The translations under genes were made by a program, and so were the position numbers. A stretch of 64,000 nt of DNA, from NCBI GenBank assembly GCA_021234155.1, contig JAJEKV010000052.1:2040077-2104076 (forward strand), written 5' to 3'. Shown piece after piece: positions 12,721-24,847 of this stretch. Source of the DNA: Isoetes taiwanensis (lineage: Eukaryota; Streptophyta; Lycopodiopsida; Isoetales; Isoetaceae). Below the pieces are notes generated by a model. The model did no database searches. It had not been told where the DNA came from and worked only from the letters and a program-made list of their open reading frames with translations. Positions within the stretch are counted from its first letter, which is position 1. Every line of letters begins with the position of its first letter.

Positions 12721-13948
12721 CCATATGTTTTTGAAACTTCATAACTAGAAGCTATAATGTTAGAATGGCATAATCAATCAAAGCACCGCGGGCGCTATGA
12801 AACAGCTACAAAATCTCTAGAGGCAGGAGCAGGACAAGGGCGGCAATGTACAAATGAGAAGTGCAAGCATAAGTGCTATCCTCGTACTGATCCTATAAGC
12901 TTTGAAAGAAATAATGCCTATCAATCTTTAGCTTAAATGCTACAATCTCTGAAACAACCTACTTTCATCTGCAGGCAGTAATTATGCTTGTTATAGACAA
13001 AGAAAAAGACTCTTGCCTTGTTGGGTCGGCAGTCACGGTTTGTTCCACGTCTCTGGAGCTGTCTTGCTGGTTTTATAGAGGTGAGACTCTTAACTTCTTA
13101 CATGTGAGTGCACTTAGATACTGTAATGTAATTTCTTACTTGTTAGTGCATGCCAGGAATACCAATGTCTTCCATTATGCTGATGTGTGTTTTGAATCGT
13201 AATTGTTTGCTATCAAACAATCATGACCTTGGTGTTCATTTCTACTAAGTTGTCTATTTTTTTGTACTCCATATTAATTTGCACAATGATGCACCTTTGA
13301 AGATGTGAAAAAGTAATGAATTCATAACCTAGCACATCCTTTCAGCCTAGTGAAAGCTTAGTTAGAAGAGGCTGTACCGAGAGACGAGAGAAGAAGCTGG
13401 TATTGATGTTGGAGAAGTGGTATACCACAGTTCACAACCTTGGCCATGTACATTCTTTTCTTTCAGAAATGTTAATATACTCTCTCCACCTGTTGTTTTT
13501 CCAGTTTCCATAACATGTTAGTTTTTGCAGTAGGGACAAGCAGCATGCCGTGCCAGCTGATGATTGGCTTTTTTGAATTTGCAAAATCGTTCTTCATCCA
13601 TGTTGATATAAAGGAGCTTGAAGGTAAGAGCACCAACTCATGCTTCACAAGATTCATGTAGCGGGCAGAACATAAAATCAGTTCCAATTTCTTATATTTA
13701 TAGATGCACAGTGGCATAGTCGAGAAGGCATACAGGAGGCACTAGCTCAGATGAACTACAAAAAGGTGCAAGAAGACTCTGCTTTAAATATTAGGCAAAG
13801 ATGTTTAGCCAAGGATGCAGAAGGAAGCTTGGCGAGGTCGGGAACGACTGAAGCCACAAAGCTTTTTGTGCCAGGTCCTTATGCAATTGTGCACTATCTC
13901 ATTGCAACATGGGCTGCAAAGGGTTTTGCATTTCTAAGCAGAATTTGA
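12721..13948 (+). pseudogene. NUDT19: Peroxisomal NADH pyrophosphatase-like Nudix hydrolase, broken
   Basis: Five exons match plant NUDT19 in order. Exon 12,721-12,894 holds MLEWHNQS and the zinc-ribbon remnant CTNEKC. Exon 12,975-13,080 holds VIMLVIDKEKD and, one frame over, RQSRFVPRLWSCLAGFIE. Exon 13,346-13,447 holds RETREEAGIDVGEVVYHSSQ (Nudix box core REx2EE). Exon 13,531-13,623 holds SSMPCQLMIGFF. Exon 13,704-13,948 holds DAQWHSRE and ends in VPGPYAIVHYLI and a stop. Introns keep AG acceptors. NUDT19 enzymes hydrolyse NADH/NADPH in peroxisomes. Damage: first zinc CxxC pair lost, donor after 12,894 reads ATAAGC instead of GTAAGC, a one-base shift near 13,030, and a shift inside the Nudix box near 13,360-13,380. 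N-terminal exons were not found. Identity is confident; sequencing error is possible for single-base breaks but not for all of them. Confidence 0.85.
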
Positions 13949-14604
13949 CTCAAAACATTATTTATGCGGCTGTGATTTGTATAGCATGCAGGGATATGCC
14001 TGAATAGTAGTATTTGCTAGAAGCTGTAATGTAAAAATAGTGAGATTTTTGCAGAGCAAAGCTGTCTTGATTTGTTTTGATGCATTGATGCCTGCAATAT
14101 TTAAGGATGCATTTTCATATAAAAACGGGAATTATATATCCTTCCAACTTGATCTTCAAGGGGATTGAGTAGTTGACTCCTTATTTCAACTTAATGACCC
14201 TAGAAACAAATACATGTACACAAATGCAACGTCATTGCTAGTACCAAATTCCAGTTATGTATGAAATTTGAAAAGTGAAAAACTGAAAATTTGACATACT
14301 CGCTATCATGGAATATGAAAGGAGTATGTCATCTTTCAATCACGTGTTTGGGCAAACCATTCACGTATACAGCCTATTCATTTGATCTTCTTCTCGATCT
14401 CTATTGAATGGCTAAGTCCATTGCATTAACATTTTTTTCCCATAGGAGCTTGATTGCATCCCATAAACACATGATATGGAACAACCAATGGAATCCTCAT
14501 AAAAATCGATAAAAATCAAATGCACATGGAGCTAATTTGACTTACTAGTATAAGACTAAACTTTGAGCAACATTAAAAGTTACAATACTGCACAAAAGTA
14601 GAAC
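13949..14604. other. Intergenic; nothing recognised
   Basis: AT-rich sequence downstream of the Nudix pseudogene. No gene, RNA or repeat end supported. Confidence 0.4.
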
Positions 14605-16861
14605 AAGATGCTGCGCACGAAGGGTTGCCCTCCGGTATCCTGAAGGGAATGTGCACATAGTCTTTGATGCGTAGTGCTCCGAACTAAGAATAAATCCATG
14701 ATTGTTTAACTTCGATGATCTCAAATAAAACTAATGTTAAATACAGATGTTACCTCCTCATAACACATTAGTCCAGCTCAAAAATTAAAAGTTTTGCAAG
14801 TTTCGGCACAAAAATCCGACTTAATATGCTTTGCAAATTGAAGCTCTGCTAAAAAACATATGCGGCAACAGGAAGCTTTGCTCAAAAATTATTTGTGGCA
14901 ACAAGAAGCTTTGCAACAGGAAGTTTTGCTAGGCGTGTATATTGGCGACGACGGTCTGCTAGGAGTGTATCTCTGCAAGAAGATCCAGAAGCTCTGCAAG
15001 AAGTTCTGTAGAATGCTCTGCAATAAGCTCTGCTGTTGTTTACTTACAAGCTGTTTACCTTAAAGAAATTTCAGGTGTTTACTTTGACATTAGGTATTGT
15101 GTGATAAAGGTTGCGTCATATAAGAGTTGAGGGTCATCTTCAATGGTTTTATAATAAAATGGCTAGGCAAATCATAGCATAGCAAGCTTGCCAACAAAAT
15201 GTGTTTTCATACAAACATTATTATTACAAGAAATTTATCGCGGCGGTCAAGGCCGCCGTGAACATTTCTCTTCATTGATTCACTAGGGCAACCAACCCAT
15301 CAAATGTTAAGCATGTGCACATGGATCTAGCTTAAATAATGAAAAGAATTCTAATGAGACTAGCATTGCAAAGATTCAAATCTAGGAAAAAATTTGGGTC
15401 AAGATTCAATAACACAATAAGTGGAGCTCGGAGTATGCTTTTCATACCTAGGTCATATAAACTTCTCCTAGTTCAATGACCAACATCAAAACATATTTCG
15501 ATTTCTGCAATGGAATAGGATCCTTATCACTACCCCAACAATCGAATGATCAGAATTAAAACCATCAAAGATAGCTTGACTTCTATTTTGTAAGCATTCT
15601 ATCTAAATTGCATGAGCACACAATGAAAAGAGACTTTTGGTTGAACTAAATAAAAAAACCATCAGATATCTCATGGAAACTTATTACATCATGTTCAAGA
15701 CCTTATGGTACATATCCAATACATCATGTCATTCGTTGATCATATGGCACATGTCCAATAACTTTGAATTGTTACAACTTTGGACTGTTACAGGAGGTTA
15801 GAACATACACCTTTACTGTATAGAATCTTAATATGCCCCATTCACCGAGGAGAAAAACTTTTGATGTGTTATTTCTCTAGACTCAAATATGGTGCCACCA
15901 TACCCTGATACCTCAGTTTACAGATAGGGTGATAGGGTCATGTAACATCTCATAAGCCAAATTTAGACTCGAATCATCCAAATTTGTTCCCAACCTAGCA
16001 CTGCACTGTATGTCAACCCCTTCCATGTTCTGCAGAATGTTAATGTGAATAAGCAATAATTAGCAGCTCATTTATGGGAATAAATTAGGAAGCCTAAGTT
16101 CTGGCAACAATGATGAAGTTATACCTGCTGGGAGAACTCCCTAAACTCTTTGGCACTCACAGAACAATAATTAATGGATCAAATGTATAATGGTACTTTA
16201 TAAACAGGAAAACCACCACACAAAGGTACAAAAGAATAAGATAAGCTATCCATAGGACAGACATGCAGAAGATGCAAATCTATATAATAAAACAAACAGG
16301 AAATTGAAGTAAGTGCATACTGGTCTTCGACAAAGAGATCGGTGGCCACCAAAAGGGTGTATAGGATGCCTATAATAACGTTGAAGGGCTGATCATAATG
16401 AGCATATTCATCCTCCTTGCAAATTTCATTGTAGCAATTCAAGCAAAGATCATAGTCTTCTTTCCTATGACATGAAATAGGTTTAGAATTTGTCTCGAAA
16501 TCTCTATAAATCATATGATTAACTGAATAGACTTACTAAATTGATTTGAAGCGGGGACCAAGAATTGAAGATAAACCACAACCATCACTCTGGACATGAT
16601 GACGAAGGACACGTTCAGAATTCCTGCTATAATTGGTTGAGACACAAGGGCCAGATGCTTCTTCAGCAGCCAGTGACTTAGGAACTTCTGTAGGACTAAT
16701 GTGTTACGAGGAGGTAACATCTGTATTTAACATTAGTTTTGTTGAGATCAACAAAGTTAAACAATCATGAACTTATTCTTAGTTCAGTACGCATCAAAGA
16801 CTATGTGCACATTCCCTTCAGGATACCAGAGGGCAGCCCTTCGTGCGCAGCACCTTGTTGA
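14605..16861. repeat. 170-bp inverted repeat enclosing about 1.9 kb
   Basis: The arms 14,605-14,774 and 16,692-16,861 are reverse complements with roughly 90% identity; for example GAAGGGAATGTGCACATAGT reads forward at about 14,643 and in reverse at about 16,825. The interior holds short repeats built on GAAGCTTTGC (14,850-15,050), otherwise unrecognised DNA, and at its right edge the NBR1-like fragment. It could be the ends of a non-autonomous DNA transposon or an inverted partial duplication of the host gene's intron. I see no target duplication. Confidence 0.75.
16380..16690 (-). pseudogene. NBR1-like ZZ zinc-finger gene fragment
   Basis: On the minus strand an exon starts right after CTACAG (about 16,685), reads VPKSLAAEE... 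and ends in HHVQSDGCGLSSILGPRFKS. After a short intron ending TCATAG (about 16,470) the next exon reads KEDYDLCLNCYNE and then YAHYDQPF. Together they form a ZZ-type zinc finger very like that of plant NBR1, the selective-autophagy cargo receptor (consensus CDGCG..PI.GPRFKS..KEDYDLC..C). The first ZZ cysteine is replaced (SDGCG) and the phase at the exon junction is uncertain. PB1, NBR1-box and UBA domains are not seen. I read this as a gene fragment; another ZZ protein is possible. Confidence 0.55.
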
Positions 16862-17805
16862 GCTACGCTTAGAGCTCTATCACATCATTGGAATTTTACC
16901 CCCTGGTTGCTTACGTCAGCTAGCCGCCTGGGTGTCGGGCGGCAATAGCACTCGGAGTAACATCTCCCACAAGAATTTGGCTTCACTCATGTAGTTTTAT
17001 ATCAAATATACAATATCTAGCGTACTAATAGGGGGTTATTTCTGTAGTTTTATACGCTTTTCCACATGGTTTTTCTATGATTTTAGTCTTGTATTCGTGG
17101 AGGCATACTAAATAGTATTTCTAAAGTGCGTCATTTTTGGGTCGTTGATTTGGATTGGTTGTTCTTGTCAGCAATGCATTCATATACATCAAACCACATA
17201 ACTTTTGCCCTCTGCACATCAAGAGCTATTGGATGGGGTATTTGCAAGTAGATAGCTATCCTCGTTTGTGGAGTATGCTTTTACAAATTTTTTGATGTAC
17301 TATATAATGAGGTTTGTGAAATACTATAAGCTTTACGGCAATATACTTAATGGTGTTGATTTTATACATGTATTATACGATTTTAAGGAGTACAAAAGAA
17401 GCTCTCGCTGCCCTATGTCACCCCCCGTATGAATATGCACCCAAACCAAAGAGGGTTTCAAGGGGATTTTAATTTGAAGCTGTTTAATAGTTTGTGTTAA
17501 TTTTAAAAAAAAATTGGCTCCTTTGGGGCCTTTGAAATTGTGTAGAGATGTTATATACAACTCTATAGATGCCTTGAGAAAGATGTTGTGAATATTATGC
17601 AATTTATGTTAGAAATTTATAAATGTAAATAAACTCAAAACATGAGTTCTATTATCGAGAGGAAATTTAATTAATGTTGTTGGGGATTAATGGTTTATGT
17701 TATCAGAAGATTTGAAGGCAAACAAGAAAATAAAGACTTCAAGCATCTTTTTCAAGCACCTGTTACAAGAACATTGAATTTTTCAATATCTAGATAATAA
17801 CCTCT
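16862..17805. other. Intergenic; nothing recognised
   Basis: No gene, RNA or repeat end supported. Confidence 0.4.
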
Positions 17806-17807
17806 GT

Positions 17808-17968
17808 GCTTAATATAATCTTTTCCCCCGAAAACCCTTCGGGGCGGAGGTTTTTTAATCCTGGTAGTAATACGCCTGCTGCTCTCTCTTTGTACTTGGG
17901 TCCCATAGGCCAGTTGGTCTCCGTGGACGATAAAATCATATTATATTCTATTCTATTCTATTACCTGA
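17808..17968 (+). mobile_element. LINE 3' end, 5'-truncated (copy 1)
   Basis: About 160 bp containing GGTCTCCGTGGACG and ending in a TATTC repeat tract. It matches the 3' UTR and tail of the minus-strand copies at 18,780 and 20,800, but in the opposite orientation. Confidence 0.75.
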
Positions 17969-18779
17969 ATATGTTTTTAATCCATTAAACAGTTGTAAAA
18001 GGTTCATTAAACAAGCATCTACATATTCCACCATAATGTCCATGGAATTTGTTTCTATATGCATTTGAATGGCATTTGCCTATATGGAATGCACTTTATG
18101 AATATAAAGCTCCAACTAAAAGAAAGGCAAATGCCTCAATGGCTACCTTTATTCTAAATATGAAGCTCCAACAGAAAAGACATGCCTATATGCATCAATA
18201 GCTTTTTCCCCATCATTTCTGCAATAACCTGAGGAAGCAAAAACAAGTCATTTACTCTTGCATCACTATTGTCCCTTGCCTCCATTAGAAATTATGTTCA
18301 ACAAAACCTGTAACATAAATCCAAGCACAATACAATGTACAAGAACAAAAAAGTTAGGTGTTTTTCTCTGTTAATACCACTATCCCATGGTGATAATGTA
18401 ACGAGCTTGGCCCAGTAGTAGGCATGTAATTTATATTTGCCTATTGATGATTATTGAGAATATTTTAATTGGTCATTACATGAGGAATACATACTATGTA
18501 TAAGAATGTTATACAAAATTCATGCGATAAAAGCAAAGGGCATCAGTTTATATGAGGGTTTCTGGAAGGAGGCAGAAGGAGCAATTTCTGGGCAGTTTTG
18601 CTGGCTGAATCTTGGAGAATCATATCTCGGCCACCCGAGATCCAATTCACATAATTTTTACTTGAATGAAAAGTTTTTCAAATCAGCTTTCCGAATTAGA
18701 TCTTATAAGGCCGAAATTCATCCATATGAGGGATATATGGCAGAAAGGGTGAAGCTATGTCAGTATTGACTGCACCATT
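17969..18779. other. Intergenic; nothing recognised
   Basis: AT-rich spacer between two LINE ends; no supportable feature. Confidence 0.4.
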
Positions 18780-19222
18780 AGAATAGAATAGAATAGTTTT
18801 TTTAACGTCCACGGAGACCAATAGGTCATGGGACCCATACAATAGGCTAGTACAATCATTACTACTAGGACTAAAAAACCCCTGCCTCGAAAGGTTTTCA
18901 AGGGAAAAACCTTTGTAGTAATGATGATACTAGACAAGCGGAGATAATGACTACTGAGGGCTCAGTAATTGCAGACGTTTATCTAGAACCTCAAGTATGT
19001 ATAATGCCAAGTCATGCACAGATGGTGCTCTGAGAAGTTGTGGAAGCGTGGAATGGAATGCTAAGGTCAAAAAATGATTCCGGACTATGTCAAAAGCAGG
19101 GCAACTCAGAAGAGTATGGCTTTCATCTTCAATAACCTGTAACTGGCAACAGGCACATAGTCTCGCTTCTCGTGGCAATTGCGGCCGCTCCCATCTACCT
19201 GTCTCAATCCGTAGCCTGTGGA
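18780..19222 (-). mobile_element. LINE 3' end, 5'-truncated (copy 2)
   Basis: Read on the minus strand: the last part of ORF2 with PREARLCACCQLQVIEDESH and LLSCPAF (the C-terminal CCHC-type motif of plant LINEs), stop at about 18,951, a 3' UTR and a (TATTC)n tail at 18,780-18,798. Compared with copy 3 it breaks off at about 19,222, so only about 90 codons remain. This looks like a standard incomplete reverse-transcription product. Confidence 0.8.
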
Positions 19223-20799
19223 GCTAGGAATTGAAAGGAGGGGATATTTTGAGAAGAAAACAGCTAGAAGGAGTCAAAGGGCCATTGTTGAAGTGGTTTT
19301 CAGGTGGGTGGTTTGCCGCTTACACCAGGGGATGCTTAGATTGTTCTTGTTGTTGAAGAAAAGAATCAGAATTTAATGAGTTGAATTAAGAGTATTAAAG
19401 GAATCTGAGTGATCTTGAATGTGATAATGTGAGATTGAATGTCTTTTGCGGCAGGGAATATAAGAGAAAGTATTGTAAGAAGTCCGCGAATAGTCTTTGA
19501 AATTGTAGAATAGTCTTTGGAATTGTAGATAGTAGGGTAGATCTTGTATGGAGTAAATGGGATCCTGACAACAACAATACATAGATTGTTCTCTGCTTGG
19601 TAGTAGCCAGAACTCAATTGAAACCTAGGAGATCATATAGATTATAGGTTCTGCATGGAGGTTCTAGCCATTGATGATTTTAGTGGTACTATATCGTAAT
19701 ATGGGTATCACTATTTTGGTGATAATCTTATATTCGAAACTTTTTTGGAAGGCGATAAAGTTTATCACATCAAGAATTTTTGTAGTGCATGTCGCGATAA
19801 ATATTAATCACTAAAGTATTTGTTTAGTACTTGTGACGATGTCTAAAATCTTACCATAGTATTGTTGTCATGAGTGCAAAATAATGACACACATAAGAGC
19901 CACTAACTAATGTCGTAAGCCCCCATTTTGTTTTGCTTTTGTATATGAGGGTACTATTTTCTCAAATGTGATTGTATCACATGGTAACGACATCGAATGC
20001 TATGGCTTTATCATGTTCTATAGACATTTAACCCCTAGGTAAATAAAAACTCAAAACCTTCACCTCTATACTCCCGGACTGTGTGGAATTGGTAACTCTA
20101 TATTTTTTAAGTAGGCGATCTGTTTGAGTTTTAAGAATTGAGATTACTGATAGAGAGGCGAAAAAGCTCCTTCACTAAGTCCATATAGTTGGCGAATATG
20201 GTAGAAGAGGGAAAGCTTCTCCAAAAAAATTTGGCGAATTAATCTCATTATTTTACTAAAGGCAACCTACTAACCATAGTGGCAAAATTTTCAAAAATAA
20301 AAAAATATAGCAATTTTACGATAAATAGACACTAAAATCAACACTGGTTCTAGCAAGTGCATGAAAGGCACCATTAGCTCATTGAGACAAGATGGTAATT
20401 TAGAAGATAGATAGAAAATGGATATGTATCTTTGGTGATTAGATTGAAGTTAAGATGTTAAACTAAATTATGATATGGAATAGCACTGCTAAGAAATAGC
20501 CGTGGAACTAAGATGAGGCAGATTAATATTCTAGTTGGATAGTAAGAGGATGAATGCCACATCGGCCTAGAGAAGCTTATGGAGGTTTCTGGAGTATGGC
20601 AATAGCATGGAGTGTTGTTGGCCAAATAAAATGCTAAGCTATGTAATTAATTTATTAGTAAGAAAAACAAGCTAACATACTGAATTGCATATGAGTAAAA
20701 TGTCCACTCCTTATGGAGGGAGGATCGAGAAACATGCTGGTGGAAGCATGTTGTAGTTGCTAGGTGATCCTTGTACCTTATATTGATATAAATTGTAGG
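19223..20799. other. Intergenic; nothing recognised
   Basis: AT-rich DNA without a supportable gene. A small duplicated phrase (GAATTGTAGAATAGTCTTTG-like) occurs near 19,500. Confidence 0.35.
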
Positions 20800-21562
20800 A
20801 ATAGAATAGAATAGAATAGAATAGTTTTTTTAACGTCCACGGAGACCAATAGGTCATGGGACGGGCTAGTACAATCATTACTACTAGGATTAAAAAACCC
20901 CTGCCTCGAAAGGTTTTCAAGGGAAAAACCTTTGCAGTAATGATGATACTAGATAAGCGGAGATAATGACTACTGAGGGCTCAGTAATTGCAAACATTTA
21001 TCTATAACCTCAAGTATGTATAATGCCAAGTCATGCACAGATGGTGCTCTGAGAAGTTGTGGAAGCGTGGAATGGAATGCTAAGGTCAAAAAATGATTCC
21101 GGACTATCTCAAAAGCAGGGCAACTCAGAAGAGTATGCCTTTCATCTTCAATAACCTGTAACTGGCAACAGGCACATAGTCTCGCTTCTTGCGGGAATTG
21201 CGGCCGCTCCCATCTACCTGTCTCAATCCGTAGCCTGTGGGTGCAATAGCTACAAGCTTGTTCCTGGACAATGAAGCAAGCAAATAAGCTTGGGGCCCTG
21301 GTGCCAAGGTGGGATTTATGTGTGCATGATAATGACCAGTTTTCACTTGGGCTAAAAATAATCATGCCCCATATCTTTTGAGAAAAAATCGACCATTGAG
21401 ATATTGTTGCAAAAGCTCGGGATCGAATCGGCAAGCATCGTGGCGGTTCGTTGCACGTTTCCCAACGAGCAAACCATGTAGTGCAATGCTCTTTCCAACA
21501 TCGTTTCAAACGTTGAGGAGATATCATGATTGCTTGGGGATACGATATTATGCCATGCTAGA
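20800..21562 (-). mobile_element. LINE 3' end with ORF2 C-terminus (copy 3)
   Basis: The tail is (TATTC)n at 20,800-20,825, followed on the minus strand by the 3' UTR and the ORF2 C-terminus. This includes RLRIETGRWERPQFPQEARL and CACCQLQVIEDERHTLLSCP, the zinc-knuckle-like motif at the end of plant LINE polymerase. It is nearly identical to copy 2 where they overlap but extends about 330 bp further, with frame changes upstream. Gypsy-A is inserted just upstream of it at 21,567, so the rest of the LINE, if any, would resume after 58,314; I could not recognise it there. Confidence 0.8.
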
Positions 21563-21567
21563 ATAAG
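21563..21567. repeat. Left target-site duplication of Gypsy-A (ATAAG)
   Basis: ATAAG directly precedes the LTR start TGTGACG; the same five bases follow the far LTR end at 58,310-58,314. Confidence 0.9.
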
Positions 21568-23064
21568 TGTGACGTCCCCTACTCATATACGATGCCCGCA
21601 CCGTATACAAACAGGAGTTCATCCCCCATACCAGCTCCATACTGATATAGGGCCCTCCACATATCACTGTGACCGTCTAAAATCCACAGTGGGAAGAATG
21701 AAGGGGTCATTTTACCCCGTCTCCCTCAGGGCCTACCTAGCTGCGGAAGCGTAAACATACACGTCAGTAACATAACATCATATATCCACCTCGAAGGGTG
21801 GCACATCAACATCTGCATAGACAAAGATCAGCACAATACAAGTGGGTTCCTACCCAAGGCTCGGATTACCGGATGAACCCGACAAGCTTGGGCCTCGAGT
21901 TCATTGCGCATGCAATCATGACAATGGATTGGGCGGCATAAGAACATGGCATTGGGTTGTCCACTCCATCCGCCCCTCCCATTGCACACTTTGCGAGTAG
22001 GTTGAAAAGTGTTGGGACCTGATCAGAGCCCCACGGGATGCATAGCCAAAGGGGCTATTCCCCGGGTTGCATCTCCCGGTTCCGATGGGGGCGGTAGGGA
22101 TCACTCCTACCGAGATCTCCATCTTGACCCAAGGTGACTAGAGGGCCACCCTTTGCCGTATTCGACTTAACCCACCGGGAAGGTGAACTCCACCCCCACG
22201 GTGTCGAGCCCATGCCTCACCCACACTCGGTGGCAAGCCATTAGACCTAGTCACTCGATCCCCCTGAGGCCTTACACACCCGAGGGGATCTGGACAAGGG
22301 TCAACACCACGAACCTCATTCTAAGCCGCCTCGCCCCTTCACCCACAACCGTGTGGTTCTTGTACACAGTAGAAATCTAGTAATGCACTAAGAGGGACTA
22401 GCTAGGAGCATCATCTACTAAGCTTTAAGTCTCTACCCCCTTCCCAATACAATGAGTCCACGTAATGCATCCGGCCCATCATATCAACATAAGTAATAAG
22501 AACTAATCTATCTCATAGAGTTAGGTTCTTTAGTTAGAGTCAATCTCGGGATCTGCTTGGCTACTAAGGGTGATTTAATAGGCTAAACCTACCGTTCAAG
22601 GCTGGAATGAGGTTTAGGCTATTCAATCGACCAAATACCTGATCCTCGGTTCACTCTTCTCGATCCGGCCCCATGTCTCGCTTCGCCGGATGCGGTCGGA
22701 AGGATGATCCGACACGCCATTTGGCGACGCAGGCGGTCGTGGGAGTTGGAATTGACTCCTCAGGCGCGCGAATCGGAGCTCGGAAGGTCTGTGGGCGAAA
22801 AAGGGAAAGTTAGGGTTTGGTTACCTTACATAGGCTCCCAGTTAGGGTTAGGGTTCCCATGACCCTTGGTCTACCTTTAATGGGTTAAAGGTTCTTAAGT
22901 GCGCACATTGTTAAGTGTGCGCACCCTTGCAAGTTGTCCCCTAGGGCGCCCTTGCTTGGGTATATGTCGGCGCATTACCGCCGATTGAGCAACGGTAATG
23001 CGCGTGGATTTGTGCAAAGATGCGATATACGTCGTGGGACCGTATATCGTACTGGAACGTCACA
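21568..23064 (-). repeat. 3' LTR of Gypsy-A
   Basis: 1,497 bp, plus-strand ends TGTGACGTCC and GGAACGTCACA. Matches 38,313-38,502 and 57,068-58,309 block by block. It contains a GTTAGGGTTAGGGTT phrase near 22,841. Confidence 0.92.
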
Positions 23065-23077
23065 TTCTCCCCACCTT
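23065..23077 (-). other. Polypurine tract of Gypsy-A
   Basis: On the minus strand AAGGTGGGGAGAA lies directly before the LTR start TGTGACGTTCC, as in the related LTR at 5,514. Confidence 0.85.
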
Positions 23078-23898
23078 GAAATGATGCTGTCCGCAGCATC
23101 GTGGGTCTCCCCACCTTGGGATCTTCTTAACCTGCAATCAACCTCATGCATACGACATACTTATTATTATAGTTATACATTTAATAGGATTACCTCAAGG
23201 TAATATTTATAGAACATTATTATAATATTAGTCAATCCAATAGTTATCACTTACGTCATTACAACAATAACTCCTAATGTTTCGGTTTATTATTATATAT
23301 ACAATTATTCTTCGAGGTACTCTTTATTCCTTGCAACACATTACAACAAAATTGTGTTGCAAGTCTTCGTAGTTCGACCTCCTGGCCCTCCGCAGCGCTT
23401 CTATTGGCCTGCAGGTTAACACTACGTTAGTACCATTTTTATTATTAATAAAGTTTTGGTTATATGGTGACCACCCCACCTATCTACATGAATGCATGGC
23501 TAATCTCCCGGCGTAGGAAGAGGATGATTCTTCCATCGTGGCCGAGGAGACAGCGCCTATCATGCCTATATGGCGCTCATGCCTACACCTTTAGTTGCCC
23601 CGCGTGGAGGATAGGTCCTTCCCGTACATGGGGCGTGAAGGCCAGATTCCTCCTATCAAAGCATATATGGGGCTAGAGGTGCTTTTCCTATCAATGCATT
23701 CCTCAATGACCTCCTTCCTCTCGAGGTCGTCTACTTCCGTGGGACAGAAGTAGACTTTGCAAGCGGCACCGCGGTCATGCCTACATTGACATTACACCAT
23801 GTCCTAGAGATCACCGCAATGGTCTCATCATCGGTTACAACGCATGCAACCCTTACCTCATAGGTTGCATGCGTAGATTATACTTACTAGGCAAGCTA
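23078..23898 (-). other. Gypsy-A 3' untranslated internal region
   Basis: Between the end of the chromodomain frame and the polypurine tract. No open frame of note; AT-rich at 23,140-23,460 and GC-rich at 23,460-23,800. Confidence 0.5.
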
Positions 23899-24443
23899 TT
23901 AATCTACACAAATCGACATGCCTGAGCCGATTTCTTCGGAGATGACCTTGCCGTCCCATTGCTCCATAAACTGTGGGTACTGTTTTTCCAGATCTCTTTT
24001 AAGTACCCATGTCGCGTCTTCCACCGGCAAGTGTTTCCACTTGACCAAGTATTAGAGAAACTCTGATCTCCTTGTTTTCTTGAATGCTTTATCAAGTATT
24101 AGTTCTGGAACTATTTCTATCTGCTCTTCTGTCATTTCCAACATTGTTGGGGTGTCCAGAACTTCCTCTGGATTGGGAGTGTGCTTCTTCAGCAAACTCA
24201 CGTGGAAGACTTTGTGGATCTTTAGGTGTGCTGGCAAGTCTAACTTGTAGGATTGGTTACCCACTCTCTTGATTATTCTGAAGGGTCCAGCCCACCTTGG
24301 AGCAAGCTTCTTGCAATTTCCGATGCGGAGCTTCGCCTGCTTTACCTTGATCTTGAGCCATACATTATCTCCAACTTGGAATTCTCTGATTGTCCGATGT
24401 TTGTCGGCAATGCTCTTCTGCCGACTCCTTGCTGCTAGAAGGT
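23899..24443 (-). pseudogene. Gypsy-A integrase C-terminus and chromodomain
   Basis: This resumes pol after the Copia insertion. The frame runs through REFQVGDNVWLKIK and KLAPRWAGPFRIIKRVG to HKVFHVSLLKKH (GPY/F-type integrase end). It continues with a chromodomain: ELILDKAFKKTRRSEFL, then YLVKWKHLPVEDATWVL, ending about 15 codons after QFMEQWDGK. Chromodomains of chromoviruses bind modified histone tails and steer integration to heterochromatin. The chromodomain has one in-frame TAA near 24,055, between SEFL and YLVKW. TSD base pairs of the Copia (AAGGT) form the upstream edge. Confidence 0.85.
24439..24443. repeat. Left target-site duplication of the Copia element (AAGGT)
   Basis: AAGGT here and at 29,367-29,371; it splits the Gypsy-A integrase codons. 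Confidence 0.95.
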
Positions 24444-24786
24444 TCTTAAAAATTATTGAGACTATAAATTGAATTCCGATTGAGTTACCTTTTTAAAACC
24501 CTTAATCCACAGTTCACACAACTTTCGCTATTCTTCTCCACCAGCCCAAGCATCGAACCCATCATTTGTGCCACCGTGCAACCTTCCAATCTGTCCACAT
24601 GTTCGTCTATGCAGCCCGCCCACATGCCAGTTCAGATCCAGCATAATACTCCTGCCACGTCCTGAGCTGCCGCTTCACAAAAGCCACGATGCACATGAAT
24701 ATCCAATTTTTTCTCTTTCTCTCATATGTTGGACCATATATGATCCCCATTACATATATTATGAACCTCAATTAAATAATCCAACA
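24444..24786 (-). repeat. 3' LTR of the Copia element
   Basis: 343 bp; on the minus strand it starts TGTTGGATTATT and ends AATTTTTAAGA (GA rather than CA). Identical by eye to 29,024-29,366. Confidence 0.95.
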
Positions 24787-24797
24787 TCCCTCTTCAG
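24787..24797 (-). other. Polypurine tract of the Copia element
   Basis: Minus strand TGAAGAGGGA directly before the 3' LTR. Confidence 0.8.
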
Positions 24798-24847
24798 AAT
24801 ATATGTGATGGATTAGCAGTCTTGTGTCCATATTAGACTTGTTATTG

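Noticed and set aside
22841-22855. Telomere-like GTTAGGGTTAGGGTT
   Set aside because: Only two repeats, inside the Gypsy-A LTR and repeated in the other LTR near 58,090; part of the LTR, not a telomere remnant.
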